The position numbers and the translations under genes were made by a program. A stretch of DNA of 38,324 nucleotides from CAWAPS01 sp963783945. GTDB lineage: Bacteria; Actinomycetota; Acidimicrobiia; Acidimicrobiales; Palsa-688. Under the pieces are notes generated by a model. It was not told the origin of the DNA, ran no database searches, and saw only the letters and a program-made list of their open reading frames with translations. Of this stretch, positions 17,626 through 25,987 are shown one piece after another (positions within the stretch are counted from its first letter, which is position 1; every line of letters begins with the position of its first letter). Where the stretch lies: the NCBI GenBank assembly GCA_963783945.1, contig CAWAPS010000023.1, forward strand, positions 1 to 38,324, in the 5' to 3' direction.

Positions 17626-17991
17626 CGGCCGACCGGCATCTGGTGGGCCTCGTGTACGCGGCGTTCGGGTGTACGGCAGTGGCGAGTTCTTCTACCGGGT
17701 ACGGGCGCCGAGCTGGTGGCTCCCAGGTCTGGTGACGGCGGCCGCAGACGTGATGGTGTTCCCGGCCGGATTGTCGATGGCGATCAGGTCATGTCGCTGA
17801 GCCGGCCCTGATGTTCTTGCCGACCCCGACCGTTACGAGCCTGTAGCACGGCGAATCTTCGAGATCGCGATCGCGGAGGGACGCTGCGCCGAGCTGCTCC
17901 TGTCACTGTTCGCCGGCGCTGGTTGCACAATCGGCGCCGAAGGCGAGCTGCGCGGTTTGGTGGCCCACCGCAGGCAAGGAAGAGGGAGAAG
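17622..17991 (+). pseudogene. Small hypothetical protein(s) of the element, interrupted
   Basis: The GTG at 17622 overlaps the coupling-protein TGA (GTGA) and reads MTADRHLVGLVYAAFG. Shifting one frame gives VYGSGEFFYRVRAPSWWLPG and a hydrophobic VTAAADVMVFPAGLSMA up to a TGA near 17801. In that same frame, beyond the stop, a helical segment (LADPDRYEPVARRIFEIAIA, then CAELLLSLFAGAGC) continues to about 17990. I do not recognise any family. It may be one small gene with a shift and a stop, or two small genes. Confidence 0.4.
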
Positions 17992-18382
17992 GTGCGTGAG
18001 CCGCGGCCGGGTCTGGCCTGGTCGGGGCGGCGAGTTGCGACTCGGGCGGCCTACGGGGTGTACATGGCGTCGCCGGAGTGGTTTCGCCGACGTGAGCGGT
18101 GGCTGGAGGAGTACCGGGCGGCGCGACGAAGGCGCCGATCCGGTGTGTGTGGTATGCGGGTGCGAGTGGACGTTACGGTCCGGCGACCTTCACCACCGAA
18201 GCTACCGGCGTCTCGGCCGGGAGGACTGGCGGGACCTGATGCCGCTGTGCCGCACCCATCATCATGCCATGCACGCCTTGTTCGAGGCCGACCCGGCGTG
18301 GAGGCGGCTCGGACGGCCGCAGGCGAGCGACCTGATCGCAGCCAAGCTACGCGACCGATACCGGAGAGGAGCGCAGCGGTGA
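17992..18382 (+). pseudogene. HNH endonuclease-like protein, one frameshift
   Basis: The GTG at 17992, preceded by AGGGAGAAG, opens MREPRPGLAWSGRR and continues to MASPEWFRRRERWLEEYRAA. Between about 18110 and 18135 the frame changes. The rest is a compact HNH domain: CVVCGCEW zinc knuckle, DLHHRSYRRLG with the catalytic His pair, and LCRTHHHAMH. HNH enzymes nick or cut DNA using one metal. In conjugative elements they are common small accessory genes of uncertain role. Its TGA overlaps the next gene's GTG in GTGA. Confidence 0.75.
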
Positions 18383-18936
18383 ACGACGACGACGGGCCGG
18401 ATGTGCCCGACGACGACACCCTCGACGAGCCGGACCCCGACGAGGAAGACGACGGCGCCGACGGGAGGGTTGCGTTGGCCCGGCTGTACGCCGCGGACGG
18501 CCCGGCCGACATGGAGGTGTTCCGCGGGCCGCTGCACTGGCCGAGCGAACCCGCCGCGGACGTCGCCGATGATATGGCCGCGCTGCGAGGGTGGGTCGAG
18601 GAACTCGTCGAACGCTTCGCGCACCTCGATCACACGGTGATCCCGGTGTGCTGGTGGCGCCACAACAGCCATGTCGAGGCGTTGCAGGCGTTGAAGGACC
18701 ACGAACGGGTCTCCTACGCGGATTCGGCGAACGCTACCGCCGCGGTCGAATGGCATCGGGCGTTCCTGATAATCGAGTCCCGGCTCAGAGAGTGGACGGC
18801 GTGGAGCGGTTGCGCCGCCGGGCACAAGGACCCAATACGCCAGCGCCGAGGCATCGACGAGGCGGAATGGGAGGAGCATGTCGCCGAGGTGAGCGCCCGC
18901 CGGGAAGCTCAGGCGCTCAGAGAAGCAGCCCGGTAG
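18379..18936 (+). CDS. DUF4913-like protein of conjugative elements
   Basis: This is a 185-aa protein. The first 45 residues are very acidic (DDDGPDVPDDDTLDEPDPDE). A helical domain follows with WVEELVERFAHL, VIPVCWWRHNSHVEAL and a C-terminal WHRAFLIIESRLREWT. The W-W-R-H core and closing helix match the DUF4913 proteins commonly seen near coupling proteins and primases in actinobacterial integrative elements and plasmids. No biochemical role is established that I can name. The GTG start overlaps the HNH stop by four bases. It is the last gene of the first operon. Confidence 0.65.
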   Translation: MNDDDGPDVPDDDTLDEPDPDEEDDGADGRVALARLYAADGPADMEVFRGPLHWPSEPAADVADDMAALRGWVEELVERFAHLDHTVIPVCWWRHNSHVEALQALKDHERVSYADSANATAAVEWHRAFLIIESRLREWTAWSGCAAGHKDPIRQRRGIDEAEWEEHVAEVSARREAQALREAAR

Positions 18937-18949
18937 CCGCTCCGCCTGC

Positions 18950-18989
18950 TTCCGTAACTGTCACCTCCTCTCCTCTCTGTAGAGGCCCT
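18950..18989 (+). promoter_or_regulatory. Operon-leader repeat, copy 2
   Basis: It matches 13924-13964: both conserved blocks are identical and the C/T tract between them is one base shorter. It starts 14 bases after the DUF4913-like stop and ends 36 bases before the next GTG. CTGTCA and TAGAGG are spaced 16 bases here. See copy 1 for the proposed reading as a shared promoter/operator. Confidence 0.7.
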
Positions 18990-19024
18990 GCGAGGTGTGG
19001 GGCCGAGGGAAGGACGGTGCAGCG

Positions 19025-19533
19025 GTGGCTGTGAAAACGACATGGCCTGTGGAGCACTCCTGCGGCCACGACGAAGACCACGATCTGTCGGAGAGGCGCC
19101 CGTCGGAGCGGGCCGGTTACGCCCGCTGGCTGGCCGGGCGGGAATGCTCGGACTGCTGGACGGCGAAGCGGGACCGCCAAAACGCTAAGGACCGCGACAG
19201 GTGGGTCGCCGAGAGGCGCGCCGAGGAGTCGGCCGCCGCCGACGCGTGGGAGAAGGCGGCAGACATGCCGGCTCTCGACGGGCGCAGCGACAAGGCGGTC
19301 GAGTGGGGCCGCCGGGTCCGACACCAGTTGATGGTCGCCGCGCACGAGCACGCCACAGGCATCGGGGTGGCCGACGACGACTTCGCCGAGCAGGTCGAGA
19401 CCCCGGCCCGGCGGATCAGGTGGGCGTCGTGGTGGATCGACCAGCGCGACGCCGAGGGGGAGGACGTAGCCGAGCTTGTCCAAGACGGTGCGGCCTCATC
19501 GACGCGCCTGGTGGCACGGAGAACCCGTACTGA
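19025..19533 (+). pseudogene. Hypothetical element protein with Cys/His motif, frameshifted near its end
   Basis: The GTG at 19025 stands at the same distance from the leader repeat as the ArdC-like start does. The protein begins TWPVEHSCGHDEDHDLSE and has RECSDCW soon after, giving a possible C-x-H / C-x2-C metal site. A long charged helix (KRDRQNAKDRDRWVAERRAE) follows, then a helical domain ending WASWWIDQRDAEGEDVAELV. The frame changes at about 19480-19505, and GGTENPY ends at TGA 19531, which overlaps the next ATG in TGATG. I do not recognise a named family. Repaired length is about 169 residues. Confidence 0.5.
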
Positions 19534-20039
19534 TGGACGCCTGGTCGGAGCGCAACGGGAAAGGCGAGCGAGTGCCGGACCGGGCCGTGAGCGAGTTCAT
19601 CGCCTCCCGCATAGCCGGGCTGACGCCGGTTCGCGAGCAGGTCGACGGCGGCACTGTTCATGTTGGCCTGGTCCGCGGCGGGGTTCGGGACGTTGGCCAG
19701 CCGCCGACCGGGACGTGGCTGGCCGACCATCCCGGTGAGGCTGCGAAGGTCGCGGCCAACCTGGATGGGCTCTACGGGCCTGATCGGGCCGCGAGCCTGT
19801 TGGAACGTGCCGGCGGCGACCGCTTCTTCGCGGTGTGGCTGGAGTTGGTCGATCACTGGCTGGAGGATGTCCCGCCCGAGAACCGCCCGACCGGATTCCC
19901 GTGGCGGGCAGCCTACGAGCAGGGCTGGAGGCCGCACGAGGCGGTCTCCGCTGCCCGCGATCTCAGCCACTCACCCGAAGCTCTCGAAGACTTCGGGCTG
20001 ATCGACAACGCCGCCGAATGGCGCCCGGAGATCGGATAG
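19533..20039 (+). CDS. Hypothetical element protein, 168 aa
   Basis: The ATG at 19533 overlaps the previous stop (TGATG), the same junction as between the methyltransferase and coupling protein. The frame extends upstream to 19476, but that part overlaps the preceding gene. The protein is mainly helical, for example NGKGERVPDRAVSEFIASRI, AAKVAANLDGLYGPDRAASL and FFAVWLELVDHWLEDVPP. I see no catalytic motif. It lies 16 bases before the primase gene, so a replication or transfer accessory role is possible but unproven. Confidence 0.55.
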   Translation: MDAWSERNGKGERVPDRAVSEFIASRIAGLTPVREQVDGGTVHVGLVRGGVRDVGQPPTGTWLADHPGEAAKVAANLDGLYGPDRAASLLERAGGDRFFAVWLELVDHWLEDVPPENRPTGFPWRAAYEQGWRPHEAVSAARDLSHSPEALEDFGLIDNAAEWRPEIG

Positions 20040-20055
20040 CGGAAGGAGCCGGCCC

Positions 20056-21683
20056 GTGCCTATCGACTTCCTCGCCGTCCGGTCAACCCACCCGCTCGCG
20101 GAGGTGGCCCGACGGACCGGGTACCCCGTCGATGGAGTCTCCGGGGACGTGATGGTGTGCTGCCCCGTTCACGACGATCGCACCCCGTCGATGGTTCTGC
20201 ATCTCGACAGCGACCGCTACCACTGCTTCGGCTGCGGGGCAACCGGCGATGTTGTGCAGTGGGTGCGCGACATCTACGGCGTCGGGGTCGCCGACGGCGG
20301 TACGGATGCTCGACCAGCCCGGACCGCTGCCCGCCCCGCCACGCAGGGACGGGGGCAACAGGGGGGTGGGCGCGACGACAGCTCGACGTGTGGCTGACGC
20401 CCCGGACCTGTCCCGCACCCCCGCCGCCCGGGTTCTAGCCGTGCTGGACGCAGCGTGGCGGTACTACAGCTACGGGGTGCTGCACGACGCCGGTATGGGC
20501 TGGCTGTCCGGCCGGGGTATCGACGTAGCCGACCTGGAGGCCGAGACCGGCGGGCCGGTGATCGGGCGGACGCCGTTCAAGGCGGCCGACCAGTTCGTGA
20601 CCAGGATGCGCGAGCGGGGGTTCACCGACGACGAGCTGGTCGACGCCGGACTCGCCCGGCGCACCCCGAGCCGGCTCCCCGGCGAACCCAAGTCGGTGAT
20701 CGACTTCTACCGCCGCCGGTTCATCGTCCCCGTGCGTGACGACCAGGGTCCGGGTGATCGGCCTGATCGGCCGCTACGACGGCGACGCGGAAGCTGACGG
20801 GGCGCCGAAGTACCTCAACCCGCCCCGCACGGTCGTCTACGACAAGGCGACAGCCCTCTACAGGCCGTCCACCCCCCGGCTCGACCCCGACGGCCAGGTC
20901 GTCGTCGTCGAAGGCACCATCGACGCTCTCGCCGTCGCGGCCGCGGCGGCGAAGGCCGGATGCTCGTCCAAGTTCGCCCCGGTCAGCGAATCCGGTACCG
21001 CCCTATCCGACGCGCAGGTGAAGCAGGTCATGGCGATCCACGACCGGGCTCCCGTGCTCGCCGCAGACGGCGACCCGGCTGGCGGCGGAGCCAACACGAC
21101 CTGGGCGACAGCCCTGGCCCACAAGGGCCGGGAATCCACGATCGTGGCGTGGCCCGACGGGGAGGACCCGGCCTCTTGGCTTGCCGGGCACGGCACCGCC
21201 GGGCTTATCGCCCTGACCCGGAAAGGCTGCCTCGAAGCGTCCGAGACCGCCCTGAGGCCCCGCCACAGCGCCGCCCGCGTCGCACAGCAGATCATCGACA
21301 CGCTGCCCGCGGAATCGAGCCTGGAGGACCGGTGGCGGGCCGCTCTCGCCCCCGCTGGCCAGATGTGTCGCGCCGCTGCGCAGCGGTACGCGACAGGCGC
21401 AGCAGAGGTGCTCGCCCCGGTAGTGGTCGCCGCGGCGGTCGAAGCGTCCACGGACAGTGCTGGCCGAATCAACGAAGTGATCCTCACCGTCGCCTCGTAC
21501 GGCCGTCGCCTCCCCGAGCCAGCGCAGGTCCGCTACGCCGAACTGGCCGCCCTGGAGATCGAGCAGGCGGATCTCGGCCCGGCCGGGTGGGCGCAGCGGC
21601 GGATCCAAAACCGAGTAGAACTCGCTAGCCCGGTCGACCTCGAAACGGCTGTGACCCCCGTATCCGTAAGGCCGGCACTGTGA
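20056..21683 (+). pseudogene. CHC2/Toprim DNA primase-like protein, two frameshifts
   Basis: The GTG at 20056 has AAGGAG about seven bases upstream. The first part holds a CHC2 zinc finger (C36-x2-H39 and C57-x2-C60, in CPVHDDRTPSM and YHCFGCGATGDV). Near 20295 the frame shifts, and a linker leads to the primase core (WRYYSYGVLHDAGM, RRRFIVPVRDDQG). Near 20745 it shifts again into VIGLIGRYDGD, the Toprim Glu in VVVVEGTIDALA, and the Asp pair in VLAADGDPAGGG. Such primases start DNA synthesis for plasmid or element replication or complete the transferred strand. Zinc finger and Toprim residues are all preserved. Repaired length is about 540 residues. Confidence 0.8.
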
Positions 21684-21865
21684 CCAGCCGGCGGCCGGTC
21701 TCCCATGGCCGAGGCCTGCCTGTGGCCGCTGTCGAACAGTTCATTGCCCGCTGCCGCGCTGAGCGACTCGCCCAAGGGTTCCCCGAGCAGGTGGAAGACC
21801 CGGCGGCGTTCGATGCCGTAGCAACCATCCTCGACCATGCTCAACGCCATGCTGGCGCGGCCTGA
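21680..21865 (+). CDS. Small 61-aa protein coupled to the primase
   Basis: Its GTG at 21680 overlaps the primase TGA (GTGA), repeating the coupling used along the operon. The product is soluble and helical (VAAVEQFIARCRAERLAQG and FDAVATILDHAQRH). I do not recognise a family. It is the last gene of the second operon, and after it the sequence changes to fragments on the other strand. Confidence 0.55.
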   Translation: MTSRRPVSHGRGLPVAAVEQFIARCRAERLAQGFPEQVEDPAAFDAVATILDHAQRHAGAA

Positions 21866-22264
21866 CACTCCATCGTCGCACGACTAGGGCCAACGTGTGA
21901 AGGAAAATTTGCGCTATGTCCCTGGCCACGCTCTGCATGCCAGTTCGGCGAGTTCCCGTGTGCGCTTCGATTTCATCCACGCCCCACTTCACCTCGTCTG
22001 CCAGCTGTTGGGTCAGCACAAACTCTGAATCCTTGTAGGTCGGGCGCTTTTGGGAGAATCCTTTGCTGCCAAGGGCATGGTTCAGCTTCTGTTCAAGGAG
22101 CGCCAGGTTGCCGATCTGGTTGAGAGCGGCCTCAAAGGCGTCGCTGTGACCAGATGCGGCCCTGGACATGACGTGCTCGACGGTGACTCCCTTCGAATAC
22201 CACTCCAACGCACGCTCAGGTATGCCGTTCGCGGCGCGGTGAGCGTGTTCGAGCATCGCGAGGA
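21741..22264 (-). pseudogene. C-terminal DUF1524-type (GmrSD-like nuclease) fragment
   Basis: The minus-strand frame contains VTVEHVMSRAAS, with the E-H of the HNH-like DUF1524 motif, then LNQIGNLALLEQKLNHALGS and FSQKRPTYKDSEFVL. This is the order expected of the C-terminal domain of DUF262/DUF1524 proteins, the family of the GmrSD restriction enzymes. The N-terminal DUF262 nucleotide-binding half is absent, and the end past about 21890 looks unrelated (Arg-rich, over the small plus-strand gene). It is joined directly to a piece of a sigma factor upstream, so this is a rearranged remnant. Confidence 0.6.
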
Positions 22265-22266
22265 GG

Positions 22267-22395
22267 TCAGCGTTCCCACGCCCGCAGCATCGCCTCTTGG
22301 GTGGCGTCGGCGGCCGCAGCGTCGTTCGTCGTCACGAGCAAACACAGCCCAAGCAGCGGCCGATGCTGCCGCCGATAGAAGTCCTCGAAATCCAT
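22267..22395 (-). pseudogene. N-terminal fragment of an ECF sigma factor
   Basis: From ATG 22395 the 42 codons read MDFEDFYRRQHRPLLGL, then CLLVTTNDAAAADATQEAML, ending RAWER before a TGA. This is the start of sigma-70 region 2 as found in ECF factors (the A-x-D-A-T-Q-E helix followed by RAW). Regions 2.3 to 4 are missing. The next bases on the minus strand belong to the DUF1524 fragment, so a deletion or recombination joined the two. Confidence 0.65.
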
Positions 22396-22768
22396 GTCGT
22401 TACTTCAACGCCCTGCCGGTGGCCACGTTTGACAGACCAGCACAAAATCAAGACCATTCTGACGACACGCCTCAGCCGACCGCTACACGAGCGACTGTCG
22501 ACTTCGACATCACCGCACCCGGTTGCGGCCGAACCTCGACCCGGCGCTCGTCGTCGTAGTCACCCGGACACGGTGACCTTGATGTGGGCATGAAGGGCGC
22601 TGGGATCGCCCCCAAATGTTCTCTCGGGTGGACCTCAGTGACGACCCCTGGATCGAGCTATTCGTCTGGGGGAGGGTGACACCCCCAGTGTCGGCCAAGC
22701 GTGCCCAAAGCAGGCTTCCAGGACTACGCTGCTTCCTGGTGATCGGGGCCAGACCGCGATGATGTGGG

Positions 22769-23183
22769 GTGGCTGGTTGTGAGCAAGCGCGGACGTCGAA
22801 GGTGAGCGAGGACGAGGTCGTAACTGAGGACCGGGGGCCGTTTGACGTGCAGGAAGGCAGACTGCTGGCAATGGCCGCAGTGTTGGCTGTGGTTTTCCTT
22901 GGTGTGATTCTCACCCAAGTGCACCCGAGCGTCCGAACCCCGCCGTCCAGCCCGACCTCCGTAGCCCGTGCCGTCATTCCCCAGCTGGTCGGCCGGACGC
23001 GCGGTGGCAGCTGGCGGTGAGCTAAGAGCTCTCGACCTGCAGGTCGCACTCGTCCCCAAAGGCAGAGGTGCCGTGCGAGGCGACGTGGTCGCCCAGCGTC
23101 CGTCATCCGGTGCGGTCGTCTGGGTCGGGTCGACCGTGCAGCTTACGATCGCTACTACACCCTCGAATCCCGCTGGATCCTGA
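22769..23183 (+). pseudogene. Single-pass membrane protein with one PASTA domain, frameshifted
   Basis: The N-terminal part is charged (KVSEDEVVTEDRGPFDVQEG) and is followed by one membrane segment (LLAMAAVLAVVFLGVILTQV). A Ser/Pro linker leads to a PASTA domain beginning AVIPQLVGRT. Near 23005 the reading shifts, and ELRALDLQVALVPKGRGAV, VVAQRPSSGAVVWVGSTVQL and TIAT complete the domain. PASTA domains bind peptidoglycan stem peptides or mediate contacts outside the membrane, usually on Ser/Thr kinases; no kinase is present here. Start is GTG 22769 or the internal GTG 22802. Confidence 0.65.
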
Positions 23184-23421
23184 CCGGGGCCTGGGCGAGG
23201 AGTCCACTTGGCCTGGATTACAGCCAACCACGAGGGACTCAGCGTCCTCCGCCCGACGCTCTTCTGGGTCGCCGGGTTCGATCCGCCAAATCCGGTGCCA
23301 TCCCCCCGAGAATCCCACCGCCTCGCCGTCCACCAAACTTCATGGCTGCCCAGACAACAAACCCTCTGGTTTGGGAAACACCCACTGGGGATCGCTTCTC
23401 AGTGGTAGTTAGGATCAAGAG

Positions 23422-23970
23422 ATGAGCTTGAAGCAGGTCGCTTGGGAAGGCTCTCTTCGCCGGCTGTGGCTCTTTCTCATCGGCGGGAGTCTTACGGTGT
23501 TGGCACTCTCCGGATGTGGGTCGTCGAATAGGCAGTCCGCCGTGGTTACGCACAGCAGCAGCGCGTCGGGAACTTCATCTACCTTGCCGATGTGGACCCC
23601 GCATGCTGTCACGGCGCAGGAGGTTGCGAATATGTACTCGACACCAGGTGGCGCCATGAAGTCCGTAACCAAGGTCGCGGTCAAAGAGATGACCTGGTCG
23701 GAGTTTTGGGCTGGCGCCGGAAGTGACACCTCGCTGGCGGGCTTGCCGGCGGGTGCCGTCGGACCGAACGAGGTATATATTGTGGCCCAATCGGGCGTGG
23801 TAAATGATCCATCCGTAGGGCAGCCCGCCACTCCATACACCTATCAGTGGCGCGTTGCTGCAGTTGACCCGGCAACCGGCTTCGAGATGTTCGCGATGTT
23901 CGCCCCGAACGGAACCTCGGGGCCTTCCTTCTACTCTAATTTACCGGGCACCACCACAACGGCCTCGTAG
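23422..23970 (+). CDS. Secreted lipoprotein of unknown function
   Basis: This is an intact 182-aa protein. A signal peptide with hydrophobic core LWLFLIGGSLTVLA ends in the lipobox LSGC, so the mature protein would be lipid-anchored on the outer face of the membrane. A Ser-rich linker (SSSASGTSSTL) is followed by a beta-rich domain (EVYIVAQSGVVNDPS, TYQWRVAAVDPATGFEMFAM). I do not recognise the domain. AGGA lies about seven bases before the ATG. It lies near two further lipoprotein genes and the sigma/membrane pairs, suggesting an envelope-stress or sensing neighbourhood. Confidence 0.7.
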   Translation: MSLKQVAWEGSLRRLWLFLIGGSLTVLALSGCGSSNRQSAVVTHSSSASGTSSTLPMWTPHAVTAQEVANMYSTPGGAMKSVTKVAVKEMTWSEFWAGAGSDTSLAGLPAGAVGPNEVYIVAQSGVVNDPSVGQPATPYTYQWRVAAVDPATGFEMFAMFAPNGTSGPSFYSNLPGTTTTAS

Positions 23971-24544
23971 TTATTCAGCGAGATCAAAGAACTTGAGCGT
24001 GCGGCAGGGTGACGACGACCTCGAGCCCCCACGCACCTCGTCTGGCAGCTTGCTCCGGTCGGACACCTCGGCAGAGTGACGGCCAGGAGCCCACCCGTCG
24101 CACGAGCCCGGTGTCGGCAGAATCGACGAGGCCGGGCTCTGGGGCGGTGTCTAGCGATCTGGGTGTCGGCTCAACAAAAGCGCCAGTAGTAGGATCTTCA
24201 GGGCCCTATTAAACAGCGAGGCAAGCCCCAAACCAACGGACTCGACCGCTGATCGCCTCGTATATCGCCACGATCCCCTGGGCGTAGCCAGTGGCCGCCG
24301 CTGAGCCCCCGACGCGGCCCGAAGCGATCGATGGGCACACCCAAGAGCGCGGTGAACAGAGCAGGGGCGTCCGCCAGCGGAAGGTGAGATCGTCGGCGGC
24401 GCCCAGCCCTGGAGCCGGGGCGTTGGTCGTAGCCAGCTACTCGCCGCTTGGCTTCAGAACCCCGACGGGTGCCAGGGCCTTCTGTGCCGTCGTTCGCCAC
24501 TCGAGAGGTTCGCCTTGCGTGAATCTGCCTGCCTTACTACCTCG
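23971..24544. other. No gene recognised
   Basis: Frames exist on both strands but none shows family resemblance. On the minus strand around 24210-24400, pieces in two frames look like part of a small protein (ALFTALLGVPIDR, then AATGYAQGIVAIYEAISG), possibly a decayed gene. I would not name it. Confidence 0.35.
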
Positions 24545-24914
24545 CTACCTCTCCTCACAGTAGACGTTGGCCGTGACAGTGGCTCCCGAAAGGACCGTCA
24601 CTGGGGCGAGCGCCTGGCAGTCGAAGCTTCCGCCTTGATAGAGGGGGCTGCGACCGGTCAGGGTGTACGTACCGGGGGACACGGTCACGGAGTAACCTCC
24701 CCCGGAGTCGACCGGCGCGGAGTAGCTATGTACGAGACGCGTCGCAACTATGTGGCCAGGCATGGGCCGGGGCGACCCCGGGAGCCGGCCCTCCGACGGC
24801 CTCCAAAGTCCCGGTGATGGTGGCTTCTGCTCCTGGGGGCACCTTGTGCGCAGCAGAAGCGCATCCGGCCAAGAGCACCACTACCGTCAGGAGAACAACC
24901 CTTGTCACGGTCAT
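24545..24914 (-). pseudogene. Small lipoprotein with a carboxypeptidase-regulatory-like fold, frameshifted
   Basis: The ATG at 24914 opens a signal peptide MTVTRVVLLTVVVLLAGC with a clear lipobox (LLAGC). The mature part starts KVPPGAEATITGTLEAVGG. In the C-rich stretch near 24775 the frame changes, and YSAPVDSGGGYSVTVSPGTY, TLTGRSPLYQGG and VTVLSGATVTANVYCEE finish the protein. The G-x-Y-S-V-x-V-x-P-G-x-Y pattern is that of small beta-sandwich domains used as stalks or binding modules. Two Cys (FDCQ and VYCEE) could form a disulfide. Confidence 0.6.
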
Positions 24915-25498
24915 AACTGTAGGACGTCGAAGGGTGATCTGTGGTTGCCCGGGGGCGATCCGGATCCGAGCATGCATTCGGCCGGCGAGGTTCGCCCTAT
25001 CTGAACGCCCTGCGGATCTGGGCCACTGGATCGGGGTCGGACGAGGACTCGCGGCCGTCGGCGCGCCGTGTCCCAGTTTTAGCGGCACCTACCAGCCAGT
25101 CGTCAGCCCACGATCAAGCAACACCGTCTCCGCGGTGGCATGCATGACCGACAGATTTATATCTGGGGAGACCCGGATGGCGATCCGCCAGCCGTCTCCG
25201 GTCCAGCACGGCTGCGACATGGTCACAAAATGCGGGGTGCTTGTTTGAAAGCGAGAAATCAGCGTGCTTCTAACCTCGTGACCCGACAGTCGATGGCCGA
25301 TCTGTTCGTGTACGCCATCGGGCGGGTGACGTTCTGGACTACGCCGACGCCTGTACTCCCGGCTTCCGCGGGTGAGTGCAGCGTCGGGTGTCGGCTCCGG
25401 TTGGCGGTGTGTCGCCGGTCTTAGGGAGGAACTCGATTGTTGCTGTCCTCCATGCGAAGGGTGTCGTTCGTTAGACAGGTGACAAGAAAGGAGCCGCG
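24915..25498. other. Intergenic before the first sigma gene
   Basis: No coding frame is convincing here. The last 80 bases lead into the sigma gene. A GGAACT at 25428 resembles an ECF -35 box, but no matching -10 lies at a workable distance, so I do not call a promoter. Confidence 0.4.
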
Positions 25499-25987
25499 GT
25501 GGCCGACGGGTCGGATGACGCCTTTGAGATGTCGTATGTGGATCTCTTCGTCCGAGCCGAACGGGTGGCCATGCGGATCCTGCAAAACCGTGCTGAAGCC
25601 GAGGACGTGGCCGCCGAGACGATGGTTAGAGCGCTGGGATCGTGGATCCGGATCCGGACATTTCAGGTGGCGTGGGTCACGAAGGTGGCCGCCAATCTGG
25701 CCATTGATCAGCTCCGCCGCCGTAACCGACCACCGTACGTGTCGGCGGACCGACCCGATGGGGCTGACGCCACCGACACCGTCGCGTTGGTGGCCGCCCT
25801 GCAGCGTCTGTCCTCCCGCCAGCGGCAGGCGCTCGTCTTGCATCACATGGTCGGCCTGACCGTTACCGACACCGCCGCGGTCATGGGATTGTCTCCGGTC
25901 TCGGTGAAGACCCACATGCAGCGGGGAGCCGCGGCCGTGCGAGCGCAGCTCGGCCCAAACTTCATGGAGGCATGCGATGTCTCTTGA
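25499..25987 (+). CDS. ECF/SigE-like RNA polymerase sigma factor
   Basis: This 162-aa protein has both core regions. Region 2 spans VDLFVRAERVAMRILQN to AEDVAAETMVRALG and WVTKVAANLAIDQLRRRN. Region 4 spans ALQRLSSRQRQALVLHHM to a helix-turn-helix (TVTDTAAVMGLSPVSVKTHM). It directs RNA polymerase to a small set of promoters. The GTG at 25499 has AAAGGAG five bases upstream. Its end overlaps the start of the next gene by 11 bases, so sigma and partner are made together, the usual sign of a sigma/anti-sigma pair. A second, similar pair lies at 28650-30738 on the other strand. Confidence 0.85.
   Translation: MADGSDDAFEMSYVDLFVRAERVAMRILQNRAEAEDVAAETMVRALGSWIRIRTFQVAWVTKVAANLAIDQLRRRNRPPYVSADRPDGADATDTVALVAALQRLSSRQRQALVLHHMVGLTVTDTAAVMGLSPVSVKTHMQRGAAAVRAQLGPNFMEACDVS

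Noticed and set aside
13860..21890. Direct repeats marking the ends of the conjugation module
   Set aside because: I compared sequence around 13.8-13.9 and 21.87-21.95 kb and found no shared stretch long enough to call an attachment site.
22429..22460. TTGACA at about 22429 as a promoter
   Set aside because: No acceptable -10 hexamer at 16-18 bases, and no intact plus-strand gene directly downstream.
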